A stretch of 64,000 bases of DNA from a virus. Position 1 is the stretch's first letter. Each line of letters starts with the position of its first letter. The stretch is taken from IMG/VR virus record IMGVR_UViG_3300031973_001557, positions 1 to 64,000 of that record; one strand, given 5' to 3'. Shown here piece after piece: positions 16,185 through 24,948 of the stretch. The notes beneath the pieces are model-generated. The model was not told the DNA's origin, searched no databases, and worked only from the letters and a program-made list of their open reading frames with translations. The translations under genes and the position numbers were made by a program.

Positions 16185-17897
16185 ATGGCAAATTTAATTA
16201 ACAACTTGTTAGAAAGCTCTGCTTCAGGATGGAAATCCATGCAGGGTGATGCGGCGCGCTTAGCCGGCAAGTGGGCTAAAACTGGTCTACTTGAAGGAAT
16301 TGAAGGCGAAGTAGAGCGCAATAATATGGCTATGATTCTTGAGAATCAGGCTAAACAACTCGTAGTTGAGCAATCATCTACACAAGGAGGTTCAGCATTT
16401 ACATCTAATGCAGGAACTGGTGCTAACTGGGCAGGAATTGCTCTTCCGTTAGTAAGAAAGGTATTCGGACAAATTTCTTCTAAAGAGTTTGTTTCCGTAC
16501 AACCTATGAACTTACCTTCAGGTCTTGTATTCTTTCTAGACTTCCAATATGGTGGTACAGGAGATGCAACAAATAAAACATTTACAGCTGGAGGTAATGT
16601 ATTCGAATCAGGATCTATGTATGGTCTTACTGATTCAGGAGGAGGTGATCCATCGGAAGGTCTTTATGGAGCAGGTAGATTTGGTTATTCATTAAACCAG
16701 TTCTCTTCTTCAAACTTGACTTTCCATTCTGGATCTACTTCAACTTATGCTGTTAATACAGCATCTCTTGCTGTTTGGGCTGACGTTCAGTATAATTCTG
16801 ATCTTTCAGCTTCAGTTGCAGCAGGTGAACTTACTAAGATTGTTGTAGATGCATCTGATTTAACTACTCCAGATCTTAGAGCAGTAAGATCATTTGTACT
16901 TACATCTGGTTCAAGCTTAACAAATATTGCTAATTCATTACCAAAGTATACTACTACTAGAGATAATGATACTAAAGTAGTATTTGTATTTGATAATCAG
17001 ATCCGTACGATTATGAAAGATACTCGTACTGATTATAACTGTTTCTTCTATAAGCAGCCTGAAGATAATTCAAGAGGTGATTTTGAAGATAATTCAGGTG
17101 CAGGTCGTCCTAATGCAAGAACACAAGCTACTGATGCATTAAATATTCCTCAAGTAGATGTGAAGCTTAAGTCTGAAGGTATTATTGCTAAGACTCGTAA
17201 GCTTAAAGCACAATGGACTCCTGAATTCGCTCAAGATTTGAATGCTTATCAAGCACTTGATGCAGAAGCTGAATTGACATCTATTATGTCTGAGTATATT
17301 GCACTTGAGATTGATCTTGAGATTCTTGATATGCTTATTGTAGATGCAACTGCTGCTGACGAGTATTGGTATGCTACTAATAACCGAGCTCTAAATTCAA
17401 CTAAAACTGGATACGATGATGCTGGATTTTATAATACTCAAGGTCAATGGTTCCAAACTTTAGGAACTAAGATGCAAAAAGTATCTAATAAAATCCATCA
17501 GAAAACGTTAAGAGGAGGAGCTAATTTTGTAGTAACTTCACCAACTGTAGCAACAATTCTTGAGTCTATCCCAGGATTTGCTTCTGCAGGTAATGGAGAT
17601 GCTGCTGCAGCTACTTATGCTTTCGGTATTCAAAAAGTGGGACAACTTAATAACAGATATACTGTTTATAAGAACCCATATATGAATGAAGGATTAATCT
17701 TAATGGGATATAGAGGATCTCAATTCCTTGAAACTGGTGCTACTTTTGCTCCATATATTCCATTGATCATGACTCCTTTAGTATACGATCCAGAAACCTT
17801 CACACCACGTAAAGGTCTATTGACTCGATATGCTAAGAAAATGATTCGTCCAGAATTTTATGGTCGTATCTTTGTCAACGACTTGAACGTACTTTAA
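16185..17897 (+). CDS. Major capsid protein (gp23-like)
   Basis: This HK97-fold protein builds the head. The 570-residue length is close to T4 gp23 (521). The N-terminal 62 residues form a helical pro-segment ending in LVVE, followed by QSSTQGGSAFTSNAGTGANW, so cleavage after E62 is likely (T4 cuts after E65). PLVRKVFGQISSKEFVSVQP and LPSGLVFFLDFQYGG form the start of the mature core. KLKAQWTPEFAQDLNAYQAL and the C-terminal MTPLVYDPETFTPRKGLLT with KKMIRPEFYGRI are classic for the family. Codon and base use is richer in C and G than in neighbouring genes, as for a highly expressed gene. A strong terminator follows. Confidence 0.97.
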   Translation: MANLINNLLESSASGWKSMQGDAARLAGKWAKTGLLEGIEGEVERNNMAMILENQAKQLVVEQSSTQGGSAFTSNAGTGANWAGIALPLVRKVFGQISSKEFVSVQPMNLPSGLVFFLDFQYGGTGDATNKTFTAGGNVFESGSMYGLTDSGGGDPSEGLYGAGRFGYSLNQFSSSNLTFHSGSTSTYAVNTASLAVWADVQYNSDLSASVAAGELTKIVVDASDLTTPDLRAVRSFVLTSGSSLTNIANSLPKYTTTRDNDTKVVFVFDNQIRTIMKDTRTDYNCFFYKQPEDNSRGDFEDNSGAGRPNARTQATDALNIPQVDVKLKSEGIIAKTRKLKAQWTPEFAQDLNAYQALDAEAELTSIMSEYIALEIDLEILDMLIVDATAADEYWYATNNRALNSTKTGYDDAGFYNTQGQWFQTLGTKMQKVSNKIHQKTLRGGANFVVTSPTVATILESIPGFASAGNGDAAAATYAFGIQKVGQLNNRYTVYKNPYMNEGLILMGYRGSQFLETGATFAPYIPLIMTPLVYDPETFTPRKGLLTRYAKKMIRPEFYGRIFVNDLNVL

Positions 17898-17922
17898 TAT
17901 AATCGTTTAAGTTAGGAAATTA

Positions 17923-17950
17923 GGGGGGACTTCGGTCCCCTCTTTTTTTT
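17923..17950 (+). terminator. Strong rho-independent terminator with UUCG loop
   Basis: GGGGAC, a TTCG tetraloop and GTCCCC form a perfect 6-bp core, extended to 8 bp by one wobble and one C-G pair, followed by eight T's. It lies 25 nt after the capsid-protein stop and closes the head operon. Confidence 0.95.
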
Positions 17951-17970
17951 GTATATAGGTTATACCTCTT

Positions 17971-18036
17971 ATGAGAATTTTTAATATTTTTTTATGTTCA
18001 TATCTTTTGCTATTAATCTATTTATTAATAACTTAA
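17971..18036 (+). CDS. Possible 21-residue hydrophobic peptide
   Basis: A short open frame between the capsid terminator and phoH starts ATG AGA and encodes a peptide with a charged N-terminus and a hydrophobic run (FLCSYLLLIYLLIT). It would be a single membrane helix. Only length and composition support it, and AT-rich spacers make such frames by chance, so confidence is low. Confidence 0.2.
   Translation: MRIFNIFLCSYLLLLIYLLIT
18019..18027 (+). promoter_or_regulatory. Late-motif variant TATTTATTA
   Basis: TATTTATTA lies 18 nt upstream of the phoH ATG and downstream of the capsid-gene terminator, as expected for a new transcription start. Confidence 0.45.
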
Positions 18037-18045
18037 CTGTTTTAA

Positions 18046-18711
18046 ATGAATACAAATAATAATAGTTCTCAAAAAAGGAAACCAAAGAATCCAATTAAAT
18101 TTAAACTACAACTTACTGAAGAACAAAAACTAGGAAAAGCTACTATCTTAGATAATAAGATTACAGTTGTTACAGGTAAAGCGGGATCTTCTAAAACTTT
18201 TTTATGTTGTAATGTAGCTTTAGATTTATTATTTACAAAGCAGATCGAAAAAATTGTTATTATGCGACCTATGGTTGGTACTGAAGATATAGGACATTTA
18301 CCTGGAGATATTAATGATAAAATGCAACCCTGGATGACTCCTATTATAGAAAATATGTATGATTTATATGATAAAACGAAAATAGAAAAAGAAATAGTAG
18401 AGGGTCGTATTCGAATTTTACCTTTACAATTTACACAAGGAGTAACATTTAGAAACTCTGCAGTAATAGTTGATGAAGCACAAAATTGTACAAAAGAACA
18501 ATTAAAAATGATTCTTACTAGAACTGGTATAGATTCTAAAATAATGATTGCAGGAGATCCTCAACAAATACAAATAAGAAGAAAATCAGATTCAGGATTA
18601 TCAAAATTAATAGATGTAGCAGAAAGAATTGATAAATTAGCTTTAATTCATTTAACTTCTAATTATAGAGATCCTATAGTAGAGCAAATTATAGATGAAT
18701 ACGATAATTAA
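18046..18711 (+). CDS. phoH: PhoH-like P-loop ATPase
   Basis: A 221-residue PhoH-family ATPase of a type common in marine phages; its role in infection is uncertain (RNA metabolism and phosphate stress have both been proposed for the family). VTGKAGSSKTFLCCN is the Walker A motif, AVIVDEAQNCTKEQLKM is Walker B, and IMIAGDPQQIQI and HLTSNYRDPIVEQII are the conserved downstream blocks of the helicase-like fold. The N-terminal 30 residues are a basic extension. It is transcribed after the capsid terminator, probably from the late motif just upstream. Confidence 0.95.
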   Translation: MNTNNNSSQKRKPKNPIKFKLQLTEEQKLGKATILDNKITVVTGKAGSSKTFLCCNVALDLLFTKQIEKIVIMRPMVGTEDIGHLPGDINDKMQPWMTPIIENMYDLYDKTKIEKEIVEGRIRILPLQFTQGVTFRNSAVIVDEAQNCTKEQLKMILTRTGIDSKIMIAGDPQQIQIRRKSDSGLSKLIDVAERIDKLALIHLTSNYRDPIVEQIIDEYDN

Positions 18712-18713
18712 GA

Positions 18714-18722
18714 TACTTATAA
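18714..18722 (+). promoter_or_regulatory. Late-motif variant TACTTATAA
   Basis: TACTTATAA lies 15 nt upstream of the ATG at 18738 and differs from the consensus at one position. It begins the adhesion-gene block. Confidence 0.35.
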
Positions 18723-18737
18723 TAATAAACTATAAGT

Positions 18738-19139
18738 ATGGCAGCAGGTAAATATAATTTTACAATTGAACAAGGAGCTACTACTAATTTTGAAATAGCT
18801 TATAAAGATTCTAATAATAATCCTATAGATCTAACAAGCTACTCAGGAAGATTACAAATTAGATCTAATTTTGCAGATGATTCTGGAACTATTTTTTTAA
18901 CTCTTTCTTCATCTAGAAATAGTGATGGTACAGGACTAAATTTTAGTGGATCTAATAGTATAACTCCACCAACTTCAGGTAGTATAGGTATTTTTATTGC
19001 TGCATGTACTAGCTCTACCTTAACATTTAATCAAGCTTTATATGATTTAGAAATATATAGTGGTAGTAGTGAATGTCCATTTACGGTTAGACTAATTCAA
19101 GGAACAGTAAAATTAAGTAAAGAAGTAACTAGAATATAA
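18738..19139 (+). CDS. Beta-sandwich fibre/baseplate-associated protein
   Basis: A 133-residue protein with a form common at the head of phage fibre operons: FTIEQGATTNFEIAYKDSN, then PIDLTSYSGRLQIRSNFAD and a final KLSKEV strand. This pattern predicts an immunoglobulin-like or BppU-N-like beta-sandwich that attaches a fibre or baseplate part to the virion. It is compact, without repeats or catalytic residues. It shares a base with the following repeat-rich fibre gene, so the two are probably made together and may bind each other. Confidence 0.7.
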   Translation: MAAGKYNFTIEQGATTNFEIAYKDSNNNPIDLTSYSGRLQIRSNFADDSGTIFLTLSSSRNSDGTGLNFSGSNSITPPTSGSIGIFIAACTSSTLTFNQALYDLEIYSGSSECPFTVRLIQGTVKLSKEVTRI

Positions 19140-20959
19140 TGTCTAATACAGTAAACGTAAATACTAATAATAATATAGTAACTGTTAATCAAGGGGCTAC
19201 TGAAATAATTTCAGTTTCTACACCTGGACCTAGAGGAGTTAACGGACCAGCAGGACCAGCAGGACCTACAGGAAGTATTGATTCTGGATCATTTGCTACT
19301 ACAGGTTCAAATGTGTTTATAGGAGATCAAACAATAACCGGGTCTTTATTAATATCAGGATCTTCTACTTTTACAAATATAGGTCCTGCTATATTTTCAG
19401 GATCTACTACTATAACAGGTAGTTTAAATATTACCGGATCATTAACAATATCTGGTTCAGGAGATATAATTACTAGTGAAGATACAGGATCATTTGTTAC
19501 TAATTCTCAGACTAGTTCGTTTGTAACTAACTCTCAAACAGGATCTTTTGCTACTACAGGGTCTAACTCATTTACTGGCAGTTTAGATGTAAGTGGAAGT
19601 TTAATCATAACAGGATCTATACTAATATCAGGTTCAGGAGATATTATTACGAGTAATGATACAGGTTCGTTTGTAACTAATTCTCAAACTGGGTCTTTTG
19701 TAACTAATTCTCAAACTGGGTCTTTTGCCACTACAGGCTCGAACTCATTTACTGGTAGTTTAGATATAAGTGGAAGTTTAACTATAACAGGATCATTAAC
19801 AGTTTCGGGTTCAGGAACTTTTAATAATATTGGTCCTTTTAATCAAACAGGTGAATCATCATTTATTGGTAATATAACATCATCCGGTAATATTAGTGCA
19901 AGTGGAGATATAATAGGTGATACTATTAAAACAAATACTATAGATTCTCTAGGAAGTGGTTTTGTTAGCATTGTACCCATATCAAGTAGTCAAATGAAAT
20001 TATCTGGTGTAGATGCTAACTCCGGTATATATTTTGCTAATCTTAGTGATAAACCTATTTTTCATACTTTTAATGATGTTTTAACTCTAGGCTCTCTTGT
20101 ACATCAAACACCTATCAAGTTACTATATGATGTAACTGCATCGGCAAACATAAGTGCAAGTGCAATTATACAAGCTGGAACAATTCAATCTAATGGTGTA
20201 TCAACAGCTAAAACAAGAGTAATTATTGACCCAGGAACTGGGAATGGAGCACAGTTGGAAATGTCATCAGCTGGAAATCTAGCAATAGCTACTGATGAAG
20301 GAGGTACACTAACATCTACTACTTTTCTTAGTAATAATGTTATAGCATCTAATAATATAAGTGCAAGTGGAGAAATGGCAGCCGATTCTTTTAGAATAGA
20401 AAATCGTGCATCAGGAGTTACTGCTGATTTAATAATAACAGGATCTACATTTGATGGAGATTCGAGAGATGTACAAATCATTTATCCTAGTCATGGATTA
20501 CATTTTAATAGTGATGCATCCCATAATCGCACATTAGCATTAGCAGGTCCTAATGTAGGAGTAAGAATACAACCAGATAGTAGCAAAGCAGCTTTAACTG
20601 TATCTGGTAGTATTAACTTAATAGATGGTCATATAACAGCATCTGGTAACATAAGTGCAAGCGGTGATATAATAGCTAATAAAGTAACAGCTGATGTAGT
20701 TGATACTAGCTTTGAAACATTTTTAAATTTTGAAGCCGCTACCGCATTTACATTTATTGCTCCATTTCCTATGACTATAAACTTTACAGGTTCATCTACA
20801 AGTTCAATGGATTTAGCAGGATTTGTAACAGCAAGTGCTAATACAAGTTCTTTTTCTTCTCAACAAGTTATACCAATAACATTAAATAGATTTGATAAAT
20901 TAAAAATAACTCCATCATCATCTGGTTTATTTACTCTAAGTGGTTCTAGAATAATATGA
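19139..20959 (+). CDS. Tail-fibre-like protein with collagen and TGS repeats
   Basis: A 606-residue adhesin-type protein. Residues about 30-45 form a short collagen-like Gly-X-Y stretch (GPRGVNGPAGPAGPTGS). Residues 50-250 are repeats such as TGSFVTNSQTGSFATTG and FTGSLDVSGSLTITGS, which predict a long trimeric beta-helical shaft. ASGNISASGDI modules follow near 255 and 505, interrupted by a more complex middle domain (about 270-500). The C-terminus (about 525-606) is compact. The gene overlaps the next by 4 nt. It probably forms a host-contact fibre; the receptor is unknown. Nearly identical DNA modules occur in the genes at 25837 and 27851. Confidence 0.8.
   Translation: MSNTVNVNTNNNIVTVNQGATEIISVSTPGPRGVNGPAGPAGPTGSIDSGSFATTGSNVFIGDQTITGSLLISGSSTFTNIGPAIFSGSTTITGSLNITGSLTISGSGDIITSEDTGSFVTNSQTSSFVTNSQTGSFATTGSNSFTGSLDVSGSLIITGSILISGSGDIITSNDTGSFVTNSQTGSFVTNSQTGSFATTGSNSFTGSLDISGSLTITGSLTVSGSGTFNNIGPFNQTGESSFIGNITSSGNISASGDIIGDTIKTNTIDSLGSGFVSIVPISSSQMKLSGVDANSGIYFANLSDKPIFHTFNDVLTLGSLVHQTPIKLLYDVTASANISASAIIQAGTIQSNGVSTAKTRVIIDPGTGNGAQLEMSSAGNLAIATDEGGTLTSTTFLSNNVIASNNISASGEMAADSFRIENRASGVTADLIITGSTFDGDSRDVQIIYPSHGLHFNSDASHNRTLALAGPNVGVRIQPDSSKAALTVSGSINLIDGHITASGNISASGDIIANKVTADVVDTSFETFLNFEAATAFTFIAPFPMTINFTGSSTSSMDLAGFVTASANTSSFSSQQVIPITLNRFDKLKITPSSSGLFTLSGSRII
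19877..19912 (+). repeat. ASGNISASGDI module, copy 1
   Basis: A 36-nt unit encoding TSSGNISASGDI within the fibre gene at 19139. Near-identical copies at 20636, 26002, 28130 and 28691 could support recombination among the fibre genes. Confidence 0.8.
20636..20671 (+). repeat. ASGNISASGDI module, copy 2
   Basis: A second copy in the same fibre gene, matching copy 1 at most positions. Confidence 0.8.
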
Positions 20960-23007
20960 TACAATACATAAATATACCCGCACCCTCAACTGGAGGAGGA
21001 TTTGATTTAACACTATCTCAATCAGTAACTAGAAGTGTATATCTATCTGGTTCAGCTACCTTTACAGCTACTACTGATACAGCAGGAGTAACTTTAACAA
21101 CAGCTGATTGGTATGATAATGGAAAATATATAGGATCAGGATTAACTTTACCATATACATCTAGCTACCTTCTCGGTGATGTTGAAATAAAATGTGTAGC
21201 TTCTGATGGTACCTCAGCTGCATCAGGTTCATTTACTCATGAAGTAGTAGGTATAATTTATGATGATGTAAGACCTGATTGGCCTGATATTAAATCTCTT
21301 GTTAGTGACGGAGATGAAAAAATTGTAATTCAATCAGCTGTTTTTGAAACAGGATCAAACTTTTTAGGATTTAGAGTACAAGGAGCTTATACTGTAGATT
21401 GGGGTGATGGAGTAACAGAAAATTTTGCTGATGATGCTGATTGTGGTCATTTTTATACTTCATCGGATTTTCCTGCATCTAGCGGTTCTTCAAGAGGATA
21501 CAAAGTAGCAACTGCAACTGTTACTCCTCAAGGAGGTCAACAATTAACTACATTTGAATTTGGTCCATTTGATCCACCATCACCAGCTGTTGCAGGTACA
21601 GTAAGTACAGCTTTAGATATTAGATTAGCTGGTGGTAACTTTACAAACGTTAGAGTAGAACAAGATGATCATATCCCAAGACCTATGCTTGAAAGAGTAG
21701 AATTTGTTGGTGATGGAGGAACTTTTGTAAATGCCGGTTTTGCAATTGCCTCAAATCCAGCACTCCTATACTTTAGAATGCCTAATCCTAATGCAACTAA
21801 TCTACACTTAGATGCAGATTTTGCTTCTAATAATTCATTGCGTGCATGTACAATCGGTGACAGAGAATATAGACAAGATGTTTCCTCTGCTACAGGTTTA
21901 AATAGCACTTTTTCAAATAATCACTCTATGTACCATTATGATGGTCCTTCAGGTAGCTTAAGTGCATCTTCTGCTGATTCTTTACAAAGTTGTTTTGCAA
22001 ATAATTATTCTTTAAGAAATGTAGGTAATATGGAGTTTACCTCATGTACATCTAATAATGCAACTTTTCAAAATTGTAATAATTTAGTAAAAATAGGTAA
22101 TCAAACGGTTAATGAAAATGGAAGAGCTAATTCAGATGGTAAATTTGCATTTCCTAATTCAACTTCCACAGTCAATATGTTCAAAAGCTGTATTCAATTA
22201 TCCTCTGACCTATTTCCACCTAATCTAGTATTTCCATCTGTTACTCAAGCAGATTCTATGTTTCAAGGATGCTCTTCATTAGAAGTATTTAGACCTAACC
22301 CTGAATTAATACCATCTGCTATTGATATGTTAAGTTTATTCCAATCATGTCAAAAATTAACAACATTAGGACCATTAAACACCTCAGCTAATCAAAGAGC
22401 AACCACAATGTTTAGATTCTGCAATAGTTTAAAAACTATAGAATCAATGTCATTTGCAAGTGTAGGAGCAAATAGTGCTGACTTAATGTTAGATGATGCT
22501 TTCGCTTTAGTAAATACTCCTGTTTTTGATTTTAATACTGCAACGGATTTATCTGATACATTTGAAACTTCTCAAATGCTACATAATGTAGGTGCTCCTC
22601 TTAGTATGAGTATGAATAATAATACTAATTGTGATGATTTATTTAAAAATTCTACATATATTCAACATATTTATATTACAGGATCTAATAATGTAACTAA
22701 TTGGAATGAAGCTTTTAGAGGCTGTGTAAATTTAGTAAAGTTAGAAGCAAATATGAGCTATACAGGAGCTTCCTTTACTGATACATTTGTTAGAGCCGAT
22801 TCATTATCAGTAGTAGATATTCCAGGTATTTCAAATAATGTTGACTTTAGTGATTGTCATAGTATGACTAAAGAAGTATTAGATGGATTATTTCAAAGTT
22901 TAGCCACAGTATCAGGAAAAACAATAGATGTGAGTGGTACTGTAGGAGCTTCTACTTGTAATACATCAATAGCAACCAGTAAAGGTTGGACAGTTACAAC
23001 ATCTTAA
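20956..23007 (+). CDS. BspA-like leucine-rich-repeat adhesin
   Basis: A 683-residue protein. Residues about 10-95 look like an immunoglobulin-like domain (ADWYDNGKYIGSGLTLPYTS). Residues 100-230 include VDWGDGVTENFADDADCGHF, a PKD-like or BspA-associated start. From about 310 to 670 there are repeats of the BspA/DUF285 type, each around 23-28 residues with S/N-x-x-x-[ML]-F-x-x-C-x-x-L, for example MFKSCIQLSSDLF, MFQGCSSLEVF and MFRFCNSLKTIESM. Such leucine-rich repeats bind surface proteins or glycans in bacteria and protists. This is probably the receptor-binding tip partner of the preceding fibre, with which it shares a 4-nt overlap. Confidence 0.8.
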   Translation: MIQYINIPAPSTGGGFDLTLSQSVTRSVYLSGSATFTATTDTAGVTLTTADWYDNGKYIGSGLTLPYTSSYLLGDVEIKCVASDGTSAASGSFTHEVVGIIYDDVRPDWPDIKSLVSDGDEKIVIQSAVFETGSNFLGFRVQGAYTVDWGDGVTENFADDADCGHFYTSSDFPASSGSSRGYKVATATVTPQGGQQLTTFEFGPFDPPSPAVAGTVSTALDIRLAGGNFTNVRVEQDDHIPRPMLERVEFVGDGGTFVNAGFAIASNPALLYFRMPNPNATNLHLDADFASNNSLRACTIGDREYRQDVSSATGLNSTFSNNHSMYHYDGPSGSLSASSADSLQSCFANNYSLRNVGNMEFTSCTSNNATFQNCNNLVKIGNQTVNENGRANSDGKFAFPNSTSTVNMFKSCIQLSSDLFPPNLVFPSVTQADSMFQGCSSLEVFRPNPELIPSAIDMLSLFQSCQKLTTLGPLNTSANQRATTMFRFCNSLKTIESMSFASVGANSADLMLDDAFALVNTPVFDFNTATDLSDTFETSQMLHNVGAPLSMSMNNNTNCDDLFKNSTYIQHIYITGSNNVTNWNEAFRGCVNLVKLEANMSYTGASFTDTFVRADSLSVVDIPGISNNVDFSDCHSMTKEVLDGLFQSLATVSGKTIDVSGTVGASTCNTSIATSKGWTVTTS

Positions 23008-23019
23008 AATAAAAAAATT

Positions 23020-23235
23020 ATGCCAAAGTTTTATTCAGGATCAGCTTATTATAACTACGATAGTACAGAAGACTATTGGTGGACCGGTCATACAATATAT
23101 GGACCTTACCAACAATGGGAACTAACAGTTACAAATCATGAAGATCATTCCTATCCTTTTAATGGATGGACATGGTACGATACTGCACCATCAGAATATG
23201 TTACTTGGTATAGTGCTTCTTATATAGATGAATAA
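23020..23235 (+). CDS. Small aromatic-rich protein in the adhesion block
   Basis: A 71-residue protein with a striking number of Trp and Tyr (AYYNYDSTEDYWWTGHTIYG, WTWYDTAPSEYVTWYSASY). It starts 12 nt after the preceding adhesin. I do not recognise it. Aromatic-rich small beta proteins can be carbohydrate-binding or fibre-capping units. The protein at 27537 occupies an analogous position and is similarly Tyr/Ser-rich. Confidence 0.55.
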   Translation: MPKFYSGSAYYNYDSTEDYWWTGHTIYGPYQQWELTVTNHEDHSYPFNGWTWYDTAPSEYVTWYSASYIDE

Positions 23236-23259
23236 GTAATTGATTAAAATTTAGCTAAC

Positions 23260-23268
23260 TATTTATAA
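23260..23268 (+). promoter_or_regulatory. Late-motif TATTTATAA
   Basis: TATTTATAA lies 11 nt upstream of the ATG of the neck gene at 23280, in a 44-nt gap that otherwise holds no recognisable feature. Confidence 0.45.
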
Positions 23269-23279
23269 AGAAAGATAGT

Positions 23280-24431
23280 ATGGCTAACATTCCTATATGG
23301 CCTGGTTCCTCATCCTTTGCGGCCGGCGAAACACCTTTTGGATTTTACGATTTAGATCCAGACTTTCAAACTGATGCTGATAAAGTAGCTACGTTTGTAA
23401 CTCGAAGATTAGGGTATCCTTTAATGGATGTTGAGCTTCAAGAAATTAGTATTTATGCAGCTTTCGAAGAAGCTGTAACTACCTATGGTAATGAATTATA
23501 TGCTTATAAAGTAAGAGAAAATTATTTATATACTGAAGGAAATTCTACGTCTATTACAGCAAATAATAAACTAGTCTCTCCGAATATGGGTACTACTATT
23601 CGACTCTCTCAGCAATATGGAGAAGAAGCAGGTATTGGTGGAGATGTAAAATTTCACACTGGTTCAATAGATTTAGTACGAGGAAAACAATATTATAATT
23701 TAGATGATTTTGCTACAAAAGAAGGATTACAAACATATGATTTAGAAATAAAAAGAGTTTATTATGAAGCTCCTCCTGCAGTAACAAGATTTTTCGATCC
23801 TTATGCAGGTTCAGGAACTGGTATGATAAATATGTTAGATTCATTTGGATTTGGTCAATTCTCTCCTGCTATTAATTTTTTATTAATGCCAGTATCATTT
23901 GATATGCAGAGAATACAAGCTATTGAATTTAACGATCAAGTAAGAAAATCGCAATATTCTTTTAATATAGTTGGTAATGAGTTACAGATATTTCCAATAC
24001 CTAATGGATCAGTTTCTAAATTATATTTAAAATACATAAAAAAATCAGATAGAAATAATCCATATAAAAACCCACAAGGGGAAGGTGTTATTACTGATGT
24101 ATCTAAAGTACCTTATCAAAACCCTGAATATACATTAATAAATTCTATAGGTAGAAAATGGATATTTGATTATTCTTTAGCATTATGTAAGGAAATGTTA
24201 GGATATATTAGAGGAAAATATCAAGTAGTACCAATACCTAATGCTGATACTACTTTAAATCACGGTGATTTAATTACAGCAGCTACAGCAGAAAAAAATG
24301 CTCTTGTAGAAAGATTAAGAGCATATTTTGAAGAAACTTCAAGAGAAAAATTATTAGAAAGAAAAAATTTAGAAGCAGATGCTATAAATAAAGATTTAGG
24401 ATATTCACCTTACGTAATTTATATAGGATAA
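23280..24431 (+). CDS. Neck protein (gp13-like)
   Basis: A 383-residue structural protein. The N-terminus (IPIWPGSSSFAAGETPFGFYD) and the block VTRRLGYPLMDVELQEISIYAAFEEAVTTYGNEL are typical of the neck or head-completion protein that marine T4-like phages carry in the position of gene 13. The C-terminal part has KRVYYEAPPAVTRFFDPYAG and a helical tail. It is longer than T4 gp13 (309). It should sit under the portal and help join the tail. The assignment rests on gene order and remembered family patterns, as identity with T4 itself is low. Confidence 0.75.
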   Translation: MANIPIWPGSSSFAAGETPFGFYDLDPDFQTDADKVATFVTRRLGYPLMDVELQEISIYAAFEEAVTTYGNELYAYKVRENYLYTEGNSTSITANNKLVSPNMGTTIRLSQQYGEEAGIGGDVKFHTGSIDLVRGKQYYNLDDFATKEGLQTYDLEIKRVYYEAPPAVTRFFDPYAGSGTGMINMLDSFGFGQFSPAINFLLMPVSFDMQRIQAIEFNDQVRKSQYSFNIVGNELQIFPIPNGSVSKLYLKYIKKSDRNNPYKNPQGEGVITDVSKVPYQNPEYTLINSIGRKWIFDYSLALCKEMLGYIRGKYQVVPIPNADTTLNHGDLITAATAEKNALVERLRAYFEETSREKLLERKNLEADAINKDLGYSPYVIYIG

Positions 24432-24432
24432 T

Positions 24433-24948
24433 ATGGCAATATTTGGTAGAGATAGAGATGTATCATTATTTCGTAACATTAATAAAGAATTACTTAGAGA
24501 TGTTATCACACAACAGTGTGCATATTATAAGTTTAGATTAGATGAAACAAAAGTTAATATTTACGGAGAATCAGCTGGAGTAAAATATTATAATGAACCA
24601 GTATTATTAAACTGTTTAATTAATAGATCTGATCAAGAATTTACTAGTGGTGATTTTGGAGTGGATCACAATCAAAATATAGAATTTTATTTTTATAGAC
24701 AATTTTTACAAGATGCTAATTTAGTAGTACAACCTGGAGATATTATTCAATATTATGAAGATTATTTTGAAGTACATGATGTGGTAGATAATCAATTATT
24801 TGTTGGTAAAGATCCATCTTTTCCTTATAATACTAATCCATGGAATCCAGGATTAGAAAATTTTGGTCAAAATGTATCCGTAATAGCTAAAACATTTTAT
24901 ATACCTGCTGATAAAGTACAAATAACATTAGAAAGAGGAAATGCCTGA
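24433..24948 (+). CDS. Neck / head-closure protein (gp14-like position)
   Basis: A 171-residue protein beginning 1 nt after the gp13-like stop. It opens with RDRDVSLFRNINKELLRDVI and has a beta-rich middle: VNIYGESAGVKYYNEPVLLNCLI, VDHNQNIEFYFYRQFL, then VVQPGDIIQYYEDYFEVHDV. This is the form of small head-closure (connector) proteins with an SH3-like barrel. T4 gp14 is larger (256), so homology is uncertain, and the name gp14-like rests on the order 13-14-15-18. It overlaps the next gene by 8 nt. Confidence 0.65.
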   Translation: MAIFGRDRDVSLFRNINKELLRDVITQQCAYYKFRLDETKVNIYGESAGVKYYNEPVLLNCLINRSDQEFTSGDFGVDHNQNIEFYFYRQFLQDANLVVQPGDIIQYYEDYFEVHDVVDNQLFVGKDPSFPYNTNPWNPGLENFGQNVSVIAKTFYIPADKVQITLERGNA

